The translations under genes were made by a program, and so were the position numbers. Source: an uncultured Chelatococcus sp. (lineage in GTDB: Bacteria > Pseudomonadota > Alphaproteobacteria > Rhizobiales > Beijerinckiaceae). From it: 34,121 bases of DNA. Shown in pieces: positions 8,303 through 15,311 of this stretch (the stretch's first letter is position 1; every line of letters begins with the position of its first letter). The stretch lies in NCBI GenBank assembly GCA_937863995.1, contig CALMIK010000077.1:1-34121 (forward strand), written 5' to 3'. A model generated the notes under the pieces. The model saw only the letters and a program-made list of their open reading frames with translations. It searched no databases and was not told the origin of the DNA.

Positions 8303-9691
8303 GTGAACAGCAGCGGCAAGACCACCCGGGCAGCGATCGTCGGCTGTGCGCTTTTCATCGGCACGGCCCTGTCCGCCCCGGCGTCGGCAGAAACCATGTC
8401 CGGTGCGCTCGCTAAGGCATATGCGGCGAACCCTTCTCTCAATGCCCAGCGCGCCGCCCAGCGCGCCACCGACGAAAACGTGCCCCAGGCCCTTTCCGGC
8501 TGGCGGCCCACGGTCAACGCCACCGGCAGCACCTCCATCAACCGCCTCGACGCCCGCGTCCCCGGCCGGCACGAGACGCAGACCCTCTATCCCAGCTCCA
8601 TGGGCGTGCAGATCGACCAGACGATCTTCGACGGCAACCGCACGCGCAATTCGGTGCGCGCCGCCGAATCGCAGGTGCTGGGCGGACGTGAGCAACTGCG
8701 CAACACCGAGCAGAGTTTGCTGCTCAACAGCGCCTCCGCCTACATGAACGTGCTGCGCGACACCGCGGTGCTCAACCTGCAGCGCAACAACGTCGAGGTG
8801 CTCGAGGAGCAGCTGCGCCAGACCCAGGACCGTTTCAGCGTCGGCGAAGTGACCCGCACCGACGTCGCGCAGTCCGAGGCGCAGCTCGCCAGCAGCCACG
8901 CCCAGGAAAGCGTCGCGGAAGCCAACCTGCGCAGCAGCATCGCCACCTACCGCCAGCTCATCGGCGAGACGCCGCGCAAGCTCGGCCCCGGCGTGGCGGC
9001 GGAAAAGTTCCTGCCCAAGACGCTTGAGCAGGGCATCCGGGTGGGCCTTGCCGAACACCCCGCCATCATCGCCGCGCTTCATGGCGTCGACGTGGCCGAG
9101 TTCCAGGTCAAGGTGGCCGAAAGCGCGCTCTATCCGCGCCTCGGCATCAGCGCAGGCGTGTCGCGCAACTTCGATTCCAGCAGCACGCGCCACAGCGTCA
9201 TCACCTCCGGCTCGATCGTCGGCCAGCTCCAGATCCCGATCTACGAAGGTGGCCTCGTCTACTCCCAGACGCGTCAGGCCAAGGAAGTCGCGGGCCAGCA
9301 GCGCCTGCAGGTCGATGTCGTCCGCGACCAGGTGCAGCAGACGGTCGTCTCCGCCTGGGCCAATCTCGAAGCGTCGAAGCAGCGCATTTCCGCCGCGCAA
9401 TCCGCCGTGGGTGCCAACGAGATCGCGCTCTCCGGCACGCGCGAGGAGGCCAAGGTCGGCCAGCGCACCACGCTCGACGTGCTCAACGCCCAGCAGACGC
9501 TGCTGTCCTCGCGCGTGTCGCTTGTGACGGCCCAGCGCGACCGGATCGTGGCCTCCTACGAGGTGCTGCATTCCATCGGTCGGCTTTCCGCCGAAACCCT
9601 CGGCCTCAAGGTCGCACGCTACGACTCGACGCAGCATTTCGACCAGGTCAAGGGCAAGTGGATCGGCACCTCGACCCCGGACGGGCGCTGA
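8303..9691 (+). CDS. tolC: TolC-family outer-membrane channel protein
   Basis: Outer-membrane factor of about 462 residues that forms the trimeric exit duct for tripartite efflux pumps and type I secretion. The signal peptide is visible (AAIVGCALFIGTALS, then APASA before ETMSGALAKAY). The family's internal duplication of helical hairpins is seen in N-terminal NPSLNAQRAAQRA with LNSASAYMNVLRDTAVLNL, and C-terminal VSAWANLEASKQRI with VGQRTTLDVLNAQQTLL. GTG 8303 is preferred, with GGGAAGG five bases upstream; GTG 8297 or TTG 8255 are possible but would lengthen the signal peptide. Inner-membrane pump partners are not in the window, as is usual for a shared TolC. A strong terminator follows. 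Brucella BepC is a comparable protein. Confidence 0.93.
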   Translation: MNSSGKTTRAAIVGCALFIGTALSAPASAETMSGALAKAYAANPSLNAQRAAQRATDENVPQALSGWRPTVNATGSTSINRLDARVPGRHETQTLYPSSMGVQIDQTIFDGNRTRNSVRAAESQVLGGREQLRNTEQSLLLNSASAYMNVLRDTAVLNLQRNNVEVLEEQLRQTQDRFSVGEVTRTDVAQSEAQLASSHAQESVAEANLRSSIATYRQLIGETPRKLGPGVAAEKFLPKTLEQGIRVGLAEHPAIIAALHGVDVAEFQVKVAESALYPRLGISAGVSRNFDSSSTRHSVITSGSIVGQLQIPIYEGGLVYSQTRQAKEVAGQQRLQVDVVRDQVQQTVVSAWANLEASKQRISAAQSAVGANEIALSGTREEAKVGQRTTLDVLNAQQTLLSSRVSLVTAQRDRIVASYEVLHSIGRLSAETLGLKVARYDSTQHFDQVKGKWIGTSTPDGR

Positions 9692-9720
9692 CGCCAGCCC
9701 TTCCTCATGACGGCCAACGG

Positions 9721-9749
9721 AGGCCGCGGCGCTTGCGCCGCGGCCTTTT
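9721..9749 (+). terminator. Rho-independent terminator after tolC
   Basis: A perfect 10-bp GC stem (9722-9731 GGCCGCGGCG with 9736-9745 CGCCGCGGCC), a four-base loop, and an immediate TTTT run. It lies 30 bases past the tolC stop and separates tolC from popZ, so popZ needs its own promoter. Confidence 0.9.
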
Positions 9750-9803
9750 GCATTGCTAGCGGGGCAATGACGGCGGCAGCGATTTTCTTGCGACGTATCA
9801 ACG

Positions 9804-9820
9804 GTAATCTTTTGTTAACC
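9804..9820 (+). promoter_or_regulatory. Candidate CtrA box upstream of popZ
   Basis: GTAA-N7-TTAACC differs by one base from the CtrA consensus TTAA-N7-TTAAC. It lies about 105 bases before the popZ start. CtrA is the master cell-cycle regulator of alphaproteobacteria and popZ is a polar cell-cycle protein, so the site is plausible, but it is only a sequence match. Confidence 0.4.
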
Positions 9821-9924
9821 TCTGTGCACCTGAATTACGGCGGGCTATTCTCACCCGATCATGAGGCTGTCGCCGGGACAGCGCTCGCGCGCCTCACGCG
9901 TAATTCAAGGTGACAAGGGCGGAT

Positions 9925-10536
9925 ATGTCGATGAGCACAGCAGGCCAGAGGCTCTATTCAGTGCCGAAGGAGGCGTCCCGCGCCGAATCGACGCGATCGG
10001 GCGGTGAGCCGTCGATGGAAGAGATTCTGGCTTCCATCCGCAGGATCATCGCCGACGACCAGGCGCATTCCGCTCCGATTCCGGCCGAAACCGCAGGCGC
10101 CGACACCGCCATCGGTCTGGCTGCGAGCGCCATCACCTTCGACGACGACGTGCTCTACGCGGACGAGGCCGAGGAAGCGCCGCCGCCCCCCGCCGCCCGC
10201 AACGAGGCGCCCCCCCGCGCCGAGCCGCGGCAGGCGGCAGCGCCGGCCCCGGCGCCTGTTGTGGAAACTTCTGTGCCGGAGCCCGCGCCCCAGGCAGCCG
10301 CTGCCGCTCCCGTCACGGAAGAGCCGCTGCTGTCCACCGCGGCCGACGCGAGCGCCGCTTCCGCTTTTCAGGCATTGTCTTCGGTGGTGCTCAACCGCTC
10401 GCCGCGCACCCTCGACGATCTGATGCAGGACATGCTGCGCCCGCTGTTGAAGGCATGGCTCGACCAGAACCTGCCGCCGCTGGTGGAAAAGCTGGTCAAG
10501 GCCGAGATCGAACGCATCTCACGCAACAACCGTTGA
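9925..10536 (+). CDS. popZ: Polar organizing protein PopZ (DUF2497)
   Basis: A 203-residue cell-pole scaffold protein that in alphaproteobacteria self-assembles into a polar microdomain and anchors ParB-parS and signalling proteins. The layout is typical: a conserved N-terminal helix (PSMEEILASIRRIIADD at 29-45), a long disordered Pro/Ala/Glu-rich linker, and a conserved C-terminal helical module (LDDLMQDMLRPLLKAWLDQN, then LPPLVEKLVKAEIERIS) that drives oligomerisation. ATG 9925 follows AAGGG at five bases; GTG 9910 and ATG 9931 are alternatives. In many Hyphomicrobiales valS comes next, but here a convergent amino acid transporter does. Confidence 0.93.
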   Translation: MSMSTAGQRLYSVPKEASRAESTRSGGEPSMEEILASIRRIIADDQAHSAPIPAETAGADTAIGLAASAITFDDDVLYADEAEEAPPPPAARNEAPPRAEPRQAAAPAPAPVVETSVPEPAPQAAAAAPVTEEPLLSTAADASAASAFQALSSVVLNRSPRTLDDLMQDMLRPLLKAWLDQNLPPLVEKLVKAEIERISRNNR

Positions 10537-10555
10537 GGCGCTTGCCGGCCATCGA

Positions 10556-11254
10556 TCAGGCGGCGGCGCGGCGGCCGTCGCTGTCGTCCTTGCCGGCGAT
10601 CGCGGAGGCTGCGAGATCGAGCGCGCCGCAGATGACGAAGTAAACCGCCGCAACGAACAGGAAGATCTCCGCCGGGTAGACCATCGCCCGGTTGTTGACC
10701 TGCGTTGCCACGAACGACAGCTCCGGCACGCCGATGACATAGGCGAGCGAGGTGTCCTTGATCAACGCCACCCACTGGTTGACGAAAGAAGGCGCCATGC
10801 GCCGCAGCGACTGCGGCAGGATGACGAGCCGCAGCACGCGCCAGCGCCCGAGGCCGAGCGAGATGCCGGCCTCCCACTGCCCCTCCCCGACGCTGCGCAG
10901 CCCCGCGGCCACGCCGTGCGCCAGATAGGCCCCGCCGATGAGCGCGAGCGCGCACACCACCGTCGTGAGCTCCGGCACGGAAAAGCCGAGCACCACGGGA
11001 AGCAGGAAGTAGGTCCAGAAAATCAGCATCAGCACCGGAATGGCGCGAAAGAACCCGAGGAACAGCACGAGGCCGGCATGCACGATGCCGCGCGACATGA
11101 ACAGCCAGACGCCGAGCACCAGCCCGATGACCGCCGAGGCGAGGCCCGACAGCAGGCTGAGCCATATGGTCAGCGCCGCACCGCCGATAGGGCCGTAGGG
11201 ATAGGCGCCCCACAGCAGATACGGCAGGTTGTTCCATACGACGTCGAAATTCAT
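10556..11254 (-). CDS. Polar amino acid ABC transporter permease (GltK-like)
   Basis: A 232-residue inner-membrane permease of the HisM/GltK type (PAAT family). Several hydrophobic spans are visible, including LLSGLASAVIGLVLGVWLFM and a segment with FFRAIPVLMLIFW. The EAA loop that contacts the ATPase is GQWEAGISLGLGRWRVLRLV followed by ILPQSLRRMAP. Its ATG overlaps the stop of the preceding permease gene as ATGA (11251-11254), so the two are translationally coupled. It is the last gene of its operon and ends 20 bases from convergent popZ; the ATPase gene that normally follows is absent. Substrate: a polar or acidic amino acid by family, not determined further. Confidence 0.92.
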   Translation of the reverse strand: MNFDVVWNNLPYLLWGAYPYGPIGGAALTIWLSLLSGLASAVIGLVLGVWLFMSRGIVHAGLVLFLGFFRAIPVLMLIFWTYFLLPVVLGFSVPELTTVVCALALIGGAYLAHGVAAGLRSVGEGQWEAGISLGLGRWRVLRLVILPQSLRRMAPSFVNQWVALIKDTSLAYVIGVPELSFVATQVNNRAMVYPAEIFLFVAAVYFVICGALDLAASAIAGKDDSDGRRAAA

Positions 11255-12009
11255 GACAGCGCTCCCCGGCCGTATTTTTTGTCACGCCGGCGCTGCACCA
11301 GCTCGCCGATGCCCTCAAGTGCCGCCACCGCGACGATGTAGAGGATGGTGGCGATGCCGAATGCCTCGAACGTCTGGAACGTCTCGGTCTCGACCTGCCG
11401 CGAGGCATAGGACAGTTCGGCCACGCCGATCGCCATGGTCAGCGACGAATTCTTGATGGCGTTCATGTATTGGCCGAGCAATGGCGCGAAGGCATGACGC
11501 GCGGCCTGCGGCACGATGATGAGGATGAAGATCAGCCCGGACGGCAGGCCGAGCGACAGGCCTCCCTCCTGCTGCCCCGGCGGCACGGCGCGCAGACCCG
11601 ACCGGAACTCCTCGGCGATGAAGGCGGAGGTGTAGAAGGTCAGCGCCGTGAACCCGGCCCAGAACTCGAACGACGGCAGCTTGAAGGACAGCCACGTCGT
11701 GCCGGCGAACGCGAGCGTCACGGTATGGGGATTGTTGAACCAGTCGAGCAGCGGCGTCGGAAAGACGGACGAGCCGGCGAAATACCAGAAAAAGATCTGC
11801 ACCAGCAGCGGGGTGTTGCGAAACAAGCTCAGATAGAGGCGCGCCGGCACGTTGAGCAGGCGAAGCCGGCTGATACGCGCGGCACAGACCGCCAATCCGC
11901 CCAGCGTCGCGGCGACGCAGGTCGCCGCCGACAGAATCAGCGTGACCGCGAATCCCCACAGCAGCCATTCGACATAAATCGACCCCAGGCCGAAAATTGA
12001 CAGGTTCAT
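11251..12009 (-). CDS. Polar amino acid ABC transporter permease (GltJ-like)
   Basis: A 252-residue membrane permease, partner of the following gene. The conserved FRNTPLLVQIFFWYF at about 65-79 and the EAA loop (GQQEGGLSLGLPSGLIFILI, then IVPQAARHAFAP) mark the HisM/GltJ family. There are about five or six hydrophobic spans. ATG 12009 is used; a TTG two codons upstream is in frame but less likely. The binding-protein gene is upstream on the same strand, separated by 311 bases that hold a hairpin and a dispersed palindrome, which should lower permease output relative to the binding protein. Confidence 0.92.
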   Translation of the reverse strand: MNLSIFGLGSIYVEWLLWGFAVTLILSAATCVAATLGGLAVCAARISRLRLLNVPARLYLSLFRNTPLLVQIFFWYFAGSSVFPTPLLDWFNNPHTVTLAFAGTTWLSFKLPSFEFWAGFTALTFYTSAFIAEEFRSGLRAVPPGQQEGGLSLGLPSGLIFILIIVPQAARHAFAPLLGQYMNAIKNSSLTMAIGVAELSYASRQVETETFQTFEAFGIATILYIVAVAALEGIGELVQRRRDKKYGRGALS

Positions 12010-12126
12010 GGACAACAGCCCGGGACTGTGACGATAGCCGCACCCGCAATCCGGCTGCGAACGGTGAAAAATGAAACCGGCAAGGGCGCCAAAAGCGCCT
12101 CACGGCATGAACATGCCGCCTCAATA

Positions 12127-12174
12127 GAGCGCTTTCGGATCAGATGGAATCATCAGATCGACCGGAATGCGCTC
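12127..12174 (+). repeat. Dispersed ~48-bp intergenic quasi-palindrome, copy 2
   Basis: Begins GAGCGCTTTCGGATCAGATG and ends ACCGGAATGCGCTC. It aligns along its full length, in opposite orientation, with 2175-2223, sharing GAGCGCTTTC, ATGGAATCAT, ATCGA and the CGCTC end. Located between the amino acid binding-protein gene and its permease gene. Confidence 0.7.
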
Positions 12175-12240
12175 AAAACACAGAATCGCATGCAACCATG
12201 GCGAGCGTGCAAACTGAACTTGTGCTCGCCCTCACAACAA

Positions 12241-12274
12241 CAAACCCCGCACAGGCGTGCCCGCACGGGGTTTG
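12241..12274 (-). terminator. Hairpin after the amino acid binding-protein gene
   Basis: A perfect 9-bp stem (12241-12249 CAAACCCCG with 12266-12274 CGGGGTTTG) and a 16-base loop, followed on the minus strand by a moderately T-rich TTGTTGT. It is 46 bases past the binding-protein stop. Such structures commonly stabilise the binding-protein mRNA or cut read-through into permease genes. Confidence 0.6.
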
Positions 12275-12320
12275 CAAGCTTGGCTCCGCGCGCATGGCCG
12301 GAGCCGGTCATTAAAAGCGC

Positions 12321-13130
12321 TCAGTTGGTGCGGGCGTCGCCAATCTTGAACAGGCGCGGCAGCGGCGTCTTGCTGTCGGGGCCGAACCAGGCGTCGTAGA
12401 TCGACTGCGCCTTGCCCGAGGCCTCGAGCTCGGTCAGCGTCTCGTTGACGAAGGCGACGAGGCGCTCCTCGCCCTTCGGGATGCCGACACCGATGTAGTC
12501 GTTCGAGATCGTGAAGGGCGGGATTTCGTAATTTTCCTTGTCCGGCACGTTGGCGAGCAGGCCGACGAGCTTGGGGCCGTCCTGGGTGATGGCCTGGACG
12601 TTGCCGTTGCGCAGCGCCGTGAAAGCGAAGGGCGTGTCGTCGTAGGACACGATGGTGGCGCCGGGGAAGTCGCGGCGCAGCACGATCTCGTTGACGGTGC
12701 CCTTGTCGGCGCCGATGCGCAGGCTGTTAAGCTGCGCGGGAGAGCTCAGCACGCCCTTCTTGGCCAGGAACTGCTGGCCGGAGGAGAAGTAGGGCACGCT
12801 GAAGTCGACCTGCTTGGCGCGCTCGTCGGTGATGGTGAAGTTGGCCAGCACGAGATCGACGTTGCCGGAGGTGAGCAGCGGCACGCGGTTGGCCGGGTTC
12901 GTCGGGCGCAGCTCCAGCTTCACGCCGAGCTTGTCGGCGAACGCCTTGGCATAGTCCACGTCGAGGCCGACGATCTGGCGCGACTTCTCGTCGACGTAGC
13001 CGAAGGGCGGGTTGCTGTCGAACGCCGCGACGCGCAGCACGCCCGCCTTCTTGATGTCGTCGAGCCGGTCGGCATGGGCCGCGCCGCCGATGAAAACGGC
13101 CGCCAGCAGAACAAGTGCGCCTAACTTCAT
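12321..13130 (-). CDS. Polar amino acid ABC transporter substrate-binding protein
   Basis: A periplasmic solute-binding protein (family 3, SBP_bac_3) of 269 residues. The signal peptide is MKLGALVLLAAVFIGGAAHA, then mature DRLDDIKKAGVLRVA. Family motifs are NPPFGYVD, IVGLDVDYAKAFADKLGV, LLTSGNVDLVLANFTIT with the Arg of ITDERAKQVDFS, and IGADKGTVNE. This combination resembles Peb1/GltI-type binders of acidic or small polar amino acids. The neighbour on the upstream side is cysE, so a sulfur amino acid such as cystine is conceivable, but the sequence does not settle it. First gene of its operon. Confidence 0.92.
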   Translation of the reverse strand: MKLGALVLLAAVFIGGAAHADRLDDIKKAGVLRVAAFDSNPPFGYVDEKSRQIVGLDVDYAKAFADKLGVKLELRPTNPANRVPLLTSGNVDLVLANFTITDERAKQVDFSVPYFSSGQQFLAKKGVLSSPAQLNSLRIGADKGTVNEIVLRRDFPGATIVSYDDTPFAFTALRNGNVQAITQDGPKLVGLLANVPDKENYEIPPFTISNDYIGVGIPKGEERLVAFVNETLTELEASGKAQSIYDAWFGPDSKTPLPRLFKIGDARTN

Positions 13131-13209
13131 GATCCATTCCTTGGCTTGCAGTGAGCGGACGCCGCTTCGTCGTCGACGAAACCTGCGCCGGCATCAGATT
13201 AGATGACAA

Positions 13210-13238
13210 ATATTGTAGATTTTATAAGCCGGAGTCAA
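13210..13238 (-). promoter_or_regulatory. Candidate sigma-70 promoter for the amino acid importer
   Basis: On the minus strand TTGACT (13238-13233) is followed after 17 bases by CAATAT (13215-13210), within an AT-rich patch that contrasts with the GC-rich surroundings. It lies about 80 bases before the binding-protein start codon. Confidence 0.5.
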
Positions 13239-13289
13239 TCGCGCCTGGCCGGATTTGCCTGTTCCTCACCTAAGCTGTTTGGCTAACGG

Positions 13290-14108
13290 TCACAGGCCGA
13301 CGTCATAAAACATCTGGTTCATGGCTTGCGAAGGCTCGTCAGCTCCCGCCGCGCCCACCACGCGGGCCGGGCTGCCGGCGACCGTTGTGCGCGCCGGAAC
13401 CGAAGACAGCACCACCGCGCCCGCGCCGACGCGCGCGCGTTCGCCCACCTCGATGTTGCCGAGGATCTTCGCGCCGGCGCCGATCAGCACGCCCGAGCGC
13501 ACCTTGGGGTGGCGGTCGCCCAGCCCCTTGCCGGTACCACCGAGCGTAACGCCCTGGAGAATGGAGACATTGTCGGCAATCTCCGCCGTCTCGCCCACGA
13601 CGAAGCCGGTGGCGTGGTCCAGAAAGATGCCCCGCCCCATGCGCACGGCCGGGTGGATATCGGTCTGGAACACCTCGGACGACACGCTTTGCAAGTGGCG
13701 CGCGAAGTCGCGCCGGCCGCTCTTCCATAGCCAATTGGCCAAGCGGTGCGCCTCGATAGCGTGAAAACCCTTGAAATACAGGATCGCGTCGAGATAGCGC
13801 CCCACGGCGGGATCGCGTTCGATCACCGCCACGAGGTCGGCCCGGAACGCCGCCTTGAGCGCCGGATCGGCCCTCAGCGCCTCGGTGTAGGCGGCGCGGA
13901 TCAACTCGGCCGAGACGATGCCCCGGTCCAGCCGCTGGGCGATGCGGTAGGCGAGCGCATCCTCAAGCGTCTGATGCCCGAGAATCGACGCATAGACGAT
14001 CGTCGCGAGTTCGGGTTCGCGCCGCACCACATCATGAGCCTCGGCCTGCACCTTGCGCCAGAGCCAGTCCGTCACGCGCGGGCCGCTCTCCTGAACCTCG
14101 ATGCTCAT
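13290..14108 (-). CDS. cysE: Serine O-acetyltransferase
   Basis: Transfers acetyl from acetyl-CoA to serine, the first step of cysteine synthesis, in the cytoplasm. The protein has 272 residues. An N-terminal helical SATase domain (LATIVYASILGHQTLEDALA, AILYFKGFHAIEAHRLANWL) precedes a left-handed beta-helix of hexapeptide repeats. Catalytic residues are present in DIHPAVRMGRGIFLDHATG (Asp-His pair) and GDRHPKVRSG, with the GVTLGGTGK turn. E. coli CysE ends in Ile, which docks into CysK; this one ends DVGL, so the contact may differ. ATG 14108 matches family N-termini; an upstream GTG (14153) is possible. A second cysE begins at 33712. Confidence 0.95.
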   Translation of the reverse strand: MSIEVQESGPRVTDWLWRKVQAEAHDVVRREPELATIVYASILGHQTLEDALAYRIAQRLDRGIVSAELIRAAYTEALRADPALKAAFRADLVAVIERDPAVGRYLDAILYFKGFHAIEAHRLANWLWKSGRRDFARHLQSVSSEVFQTDIHPAVRMGRGIFLDHATGFVVGETAEIADNVSILQGVTLGGTGKGLGDRHPKVRSGVLIGAGAKILGNIEVGERARVGAGAVVLSSVPARTTVAGSPARVVGAAGADEPSQAMNQMFYDVGL

Positions 14109-14179
14109 GCCGCTCGACCCCCTCGCCGTTGCGTCCGACGCGGGCGGACTCACGCGCCCGCCAGCCGAACTCTTCAGCG

Positions 14180-14208
14180 ATTTTATATACTATCAAATCT
14201 GTCAGCAA
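14180..14208 (-). promoter_or_regulatory. Candidate promoter of cysE in an AT-rich patch
   Basis: On the minus strand TTGCTG (14208-14203), 17 bases, then TAAAAT (14185-14180), about 70 bases before the cysE start codon. The surrounding 14180-14275 is much more AT-rich than the rest of the window. Several overlapping -10-like hexamers (TATATA) occur, so the exact site is uncertain. Confidence 0.45.
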
Positions 14209-14298
14209 TGGAATTTTACACAAAAACATTGCGGCTGAGTTTAATTTACATATTTTTGACGTTTAATTATCCCAGCACCGCCTCGCCACCGCCTGGCT

Positions 14299-14326
14299 AA
14301 AGCGCTTTCGCGTTTCAACGAAACGG
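14299..14326. repeat. AAAGCGCTTTCG-type palindromic element with CGTTTC/GAAACG hairpin
   Basis: AAAGCGCTTT (a 10-bp palindrome) is followed directly by CGTTTC-AAC-GAAACG, a 6-bp stem. It lies 17 bases past the stop of the siderophore flavoprotein gene and shares its left core with the ~48-bp elements and its stem with the double hairpin at 15202-15295. Confidence 0.5.
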
Positions 14327-14342
14327 CACATCGTTTTAACTG

Positions 14343-15173
14343 TCAGTCGTCGTGTTCCTCATGGGCGTTGGCGACGCCCGCCTTCCAGTAGCCCGACGCC
14401 TTCAGCCACGCTTTCGGATGTCCGTGCGCGGTCAGGAACGTCTCGCGCAGCCGCTTCGCGGTAAGCGATTCGCAGGCGATCCAGACGTAGCCGTCGCCCT
14501 CCGGCAAGGTGAGCGCCGCGACGGCCTCCGCCAGCCGCGAGCCATCGCCCGGCGCGACGCCGTCACGGTGGAGCCAGCGCACGTCGGCGCGCGGATGGAC
14601 GGGGAGCGACTGCTCCTCGCCGGCCTCCGCAACCTCGATGATGGCGCGCACCGCCGTTTCGGGGCGCAGTTCCTCCAGGCGGCGGGCGATGGCGGGAACG
14701 GTCGTCTCGTCGCCGATGAAGAGATACCAGTCGAAATCGTCGCTGACCACGAACGAGCCGCGCGGACCGGCGAGGCCGATCGCATCGCCCGGTTTCGCCG
14801 CCCGCGCCCAGTCGCTCGCCGGCCCCGATTCGTGCAGCGCGAAATCGATGTCGTGCTCGCCCGCCTGCGGGTCGTAGCGGCGCGGCGTGTAGTCGCGCGC
14901 GGTGGGGCGGTTGTTCTCGTCGATGAGCACACGGCCCTCGGCCAGTTGCGGCAGCACCGGCGTGGCCTCGCCGGGGCGCGGGAAAAACAGCTTGACGTGA
15001 TCGTCGTGCGCCCCGCTGTGGAAGCCCGCGAGATCGTCGCCCACAAGCGTGACGCGCACCATCGCGGGAGTCAGGCGACGAACCCGCGCCACCGACAGCA
15101 ACCGGACGCGCAACTGGTGGCGGACACGCTCGACACGGTGACGGGCATTCGAGGAATCATCGGCGGTGCTCAT
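14343..15173 (-). CDS. Siderophore-interacting protein (FAD/NAD(P)H ferric-siderophore reductase family)
   Basis: A 276-residue cytoplasmic flavoprotein of the SIP/ViuB/YqjH family, which reduces ferric siderophores to release iron. The FAD-binding motif ARDYTPRRY (92-100) is the family's RxYTxR, GPRGSFVVSDD follows at about 136-146, and the SIP domain shows YLFIGDETTVPAIARRLEEL (150-169). The C-terminus has the diagnostic WLKASGYWKAG. No siderophore uptake or synthesis genes are nearby, so it may act on siderophores imported by a system elsewhere. It lies downstream of a dehydrogenase gene on the same strand, but strong hairpins (15202-15295) separate them. Probably Fur-regulated by family habit; no clear Fur box seen. 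Confidence 0.92.
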   Translation of the reverse strand: MSTADDSSNARHRVERVRHQLRVRLLSVARVRRLTPAMVRVTLVGDDLAGFHSGAHDDHVKLFFPRPGEATPVLPQLAEGRVLIDENNRPTARDYTPRRYDPQAGEHDIDFALHESGPASDWARAAKPGDAIGLAGPRGSFVVSDDFDWYLFIGDETTVPAIARRLEELRPETAVRAIIEVAEAGEEQSLPVHPRADVRWLHRDGVAPGDGSRLAEAVAALTLPEGDGYVWIACESLTAKRLRETFLTAHGHPKAWLKASGYWKAGVANAHEEHDD

Positions 15174-15201
15174 GCGGCATGGGCCTTTCGCGGTTAGGGC
15201 G

Positions 15202-15295
15202 CCTGTCGATCGGATTTCTCCATCCGATCGACAGGAATACTCTCAAAATCAGAAAACCAGACCTTATCCCTGTTTCGATGAAACGGGGATAAGGT
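15202..15295. repeat. Two large adjacent palindromes (RIME-like intergenic element)
   Basis: Palindrome 1 is a perfect 14-bp stem (15202-15215 with 15222-15235, CCTGTCGATCGGAT and its complement) with a 6-base loop. Palindrome 2 is a 16-bp stem with one wobble pair (15261-15276 with 15280-15295) and a 3-base loop. The 25 bases between are AT-rich. Two large palindromes in an intergenic mosaic resemble the RIME elements described in rhizobia; I cannot confirm membership. Transcribed leftward, the pair would end the dehydrogenase mRNA. Confidence 0.7.
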
Positions 15296-15311
15296 CAAAT
15301 GCGCGCAGGCT

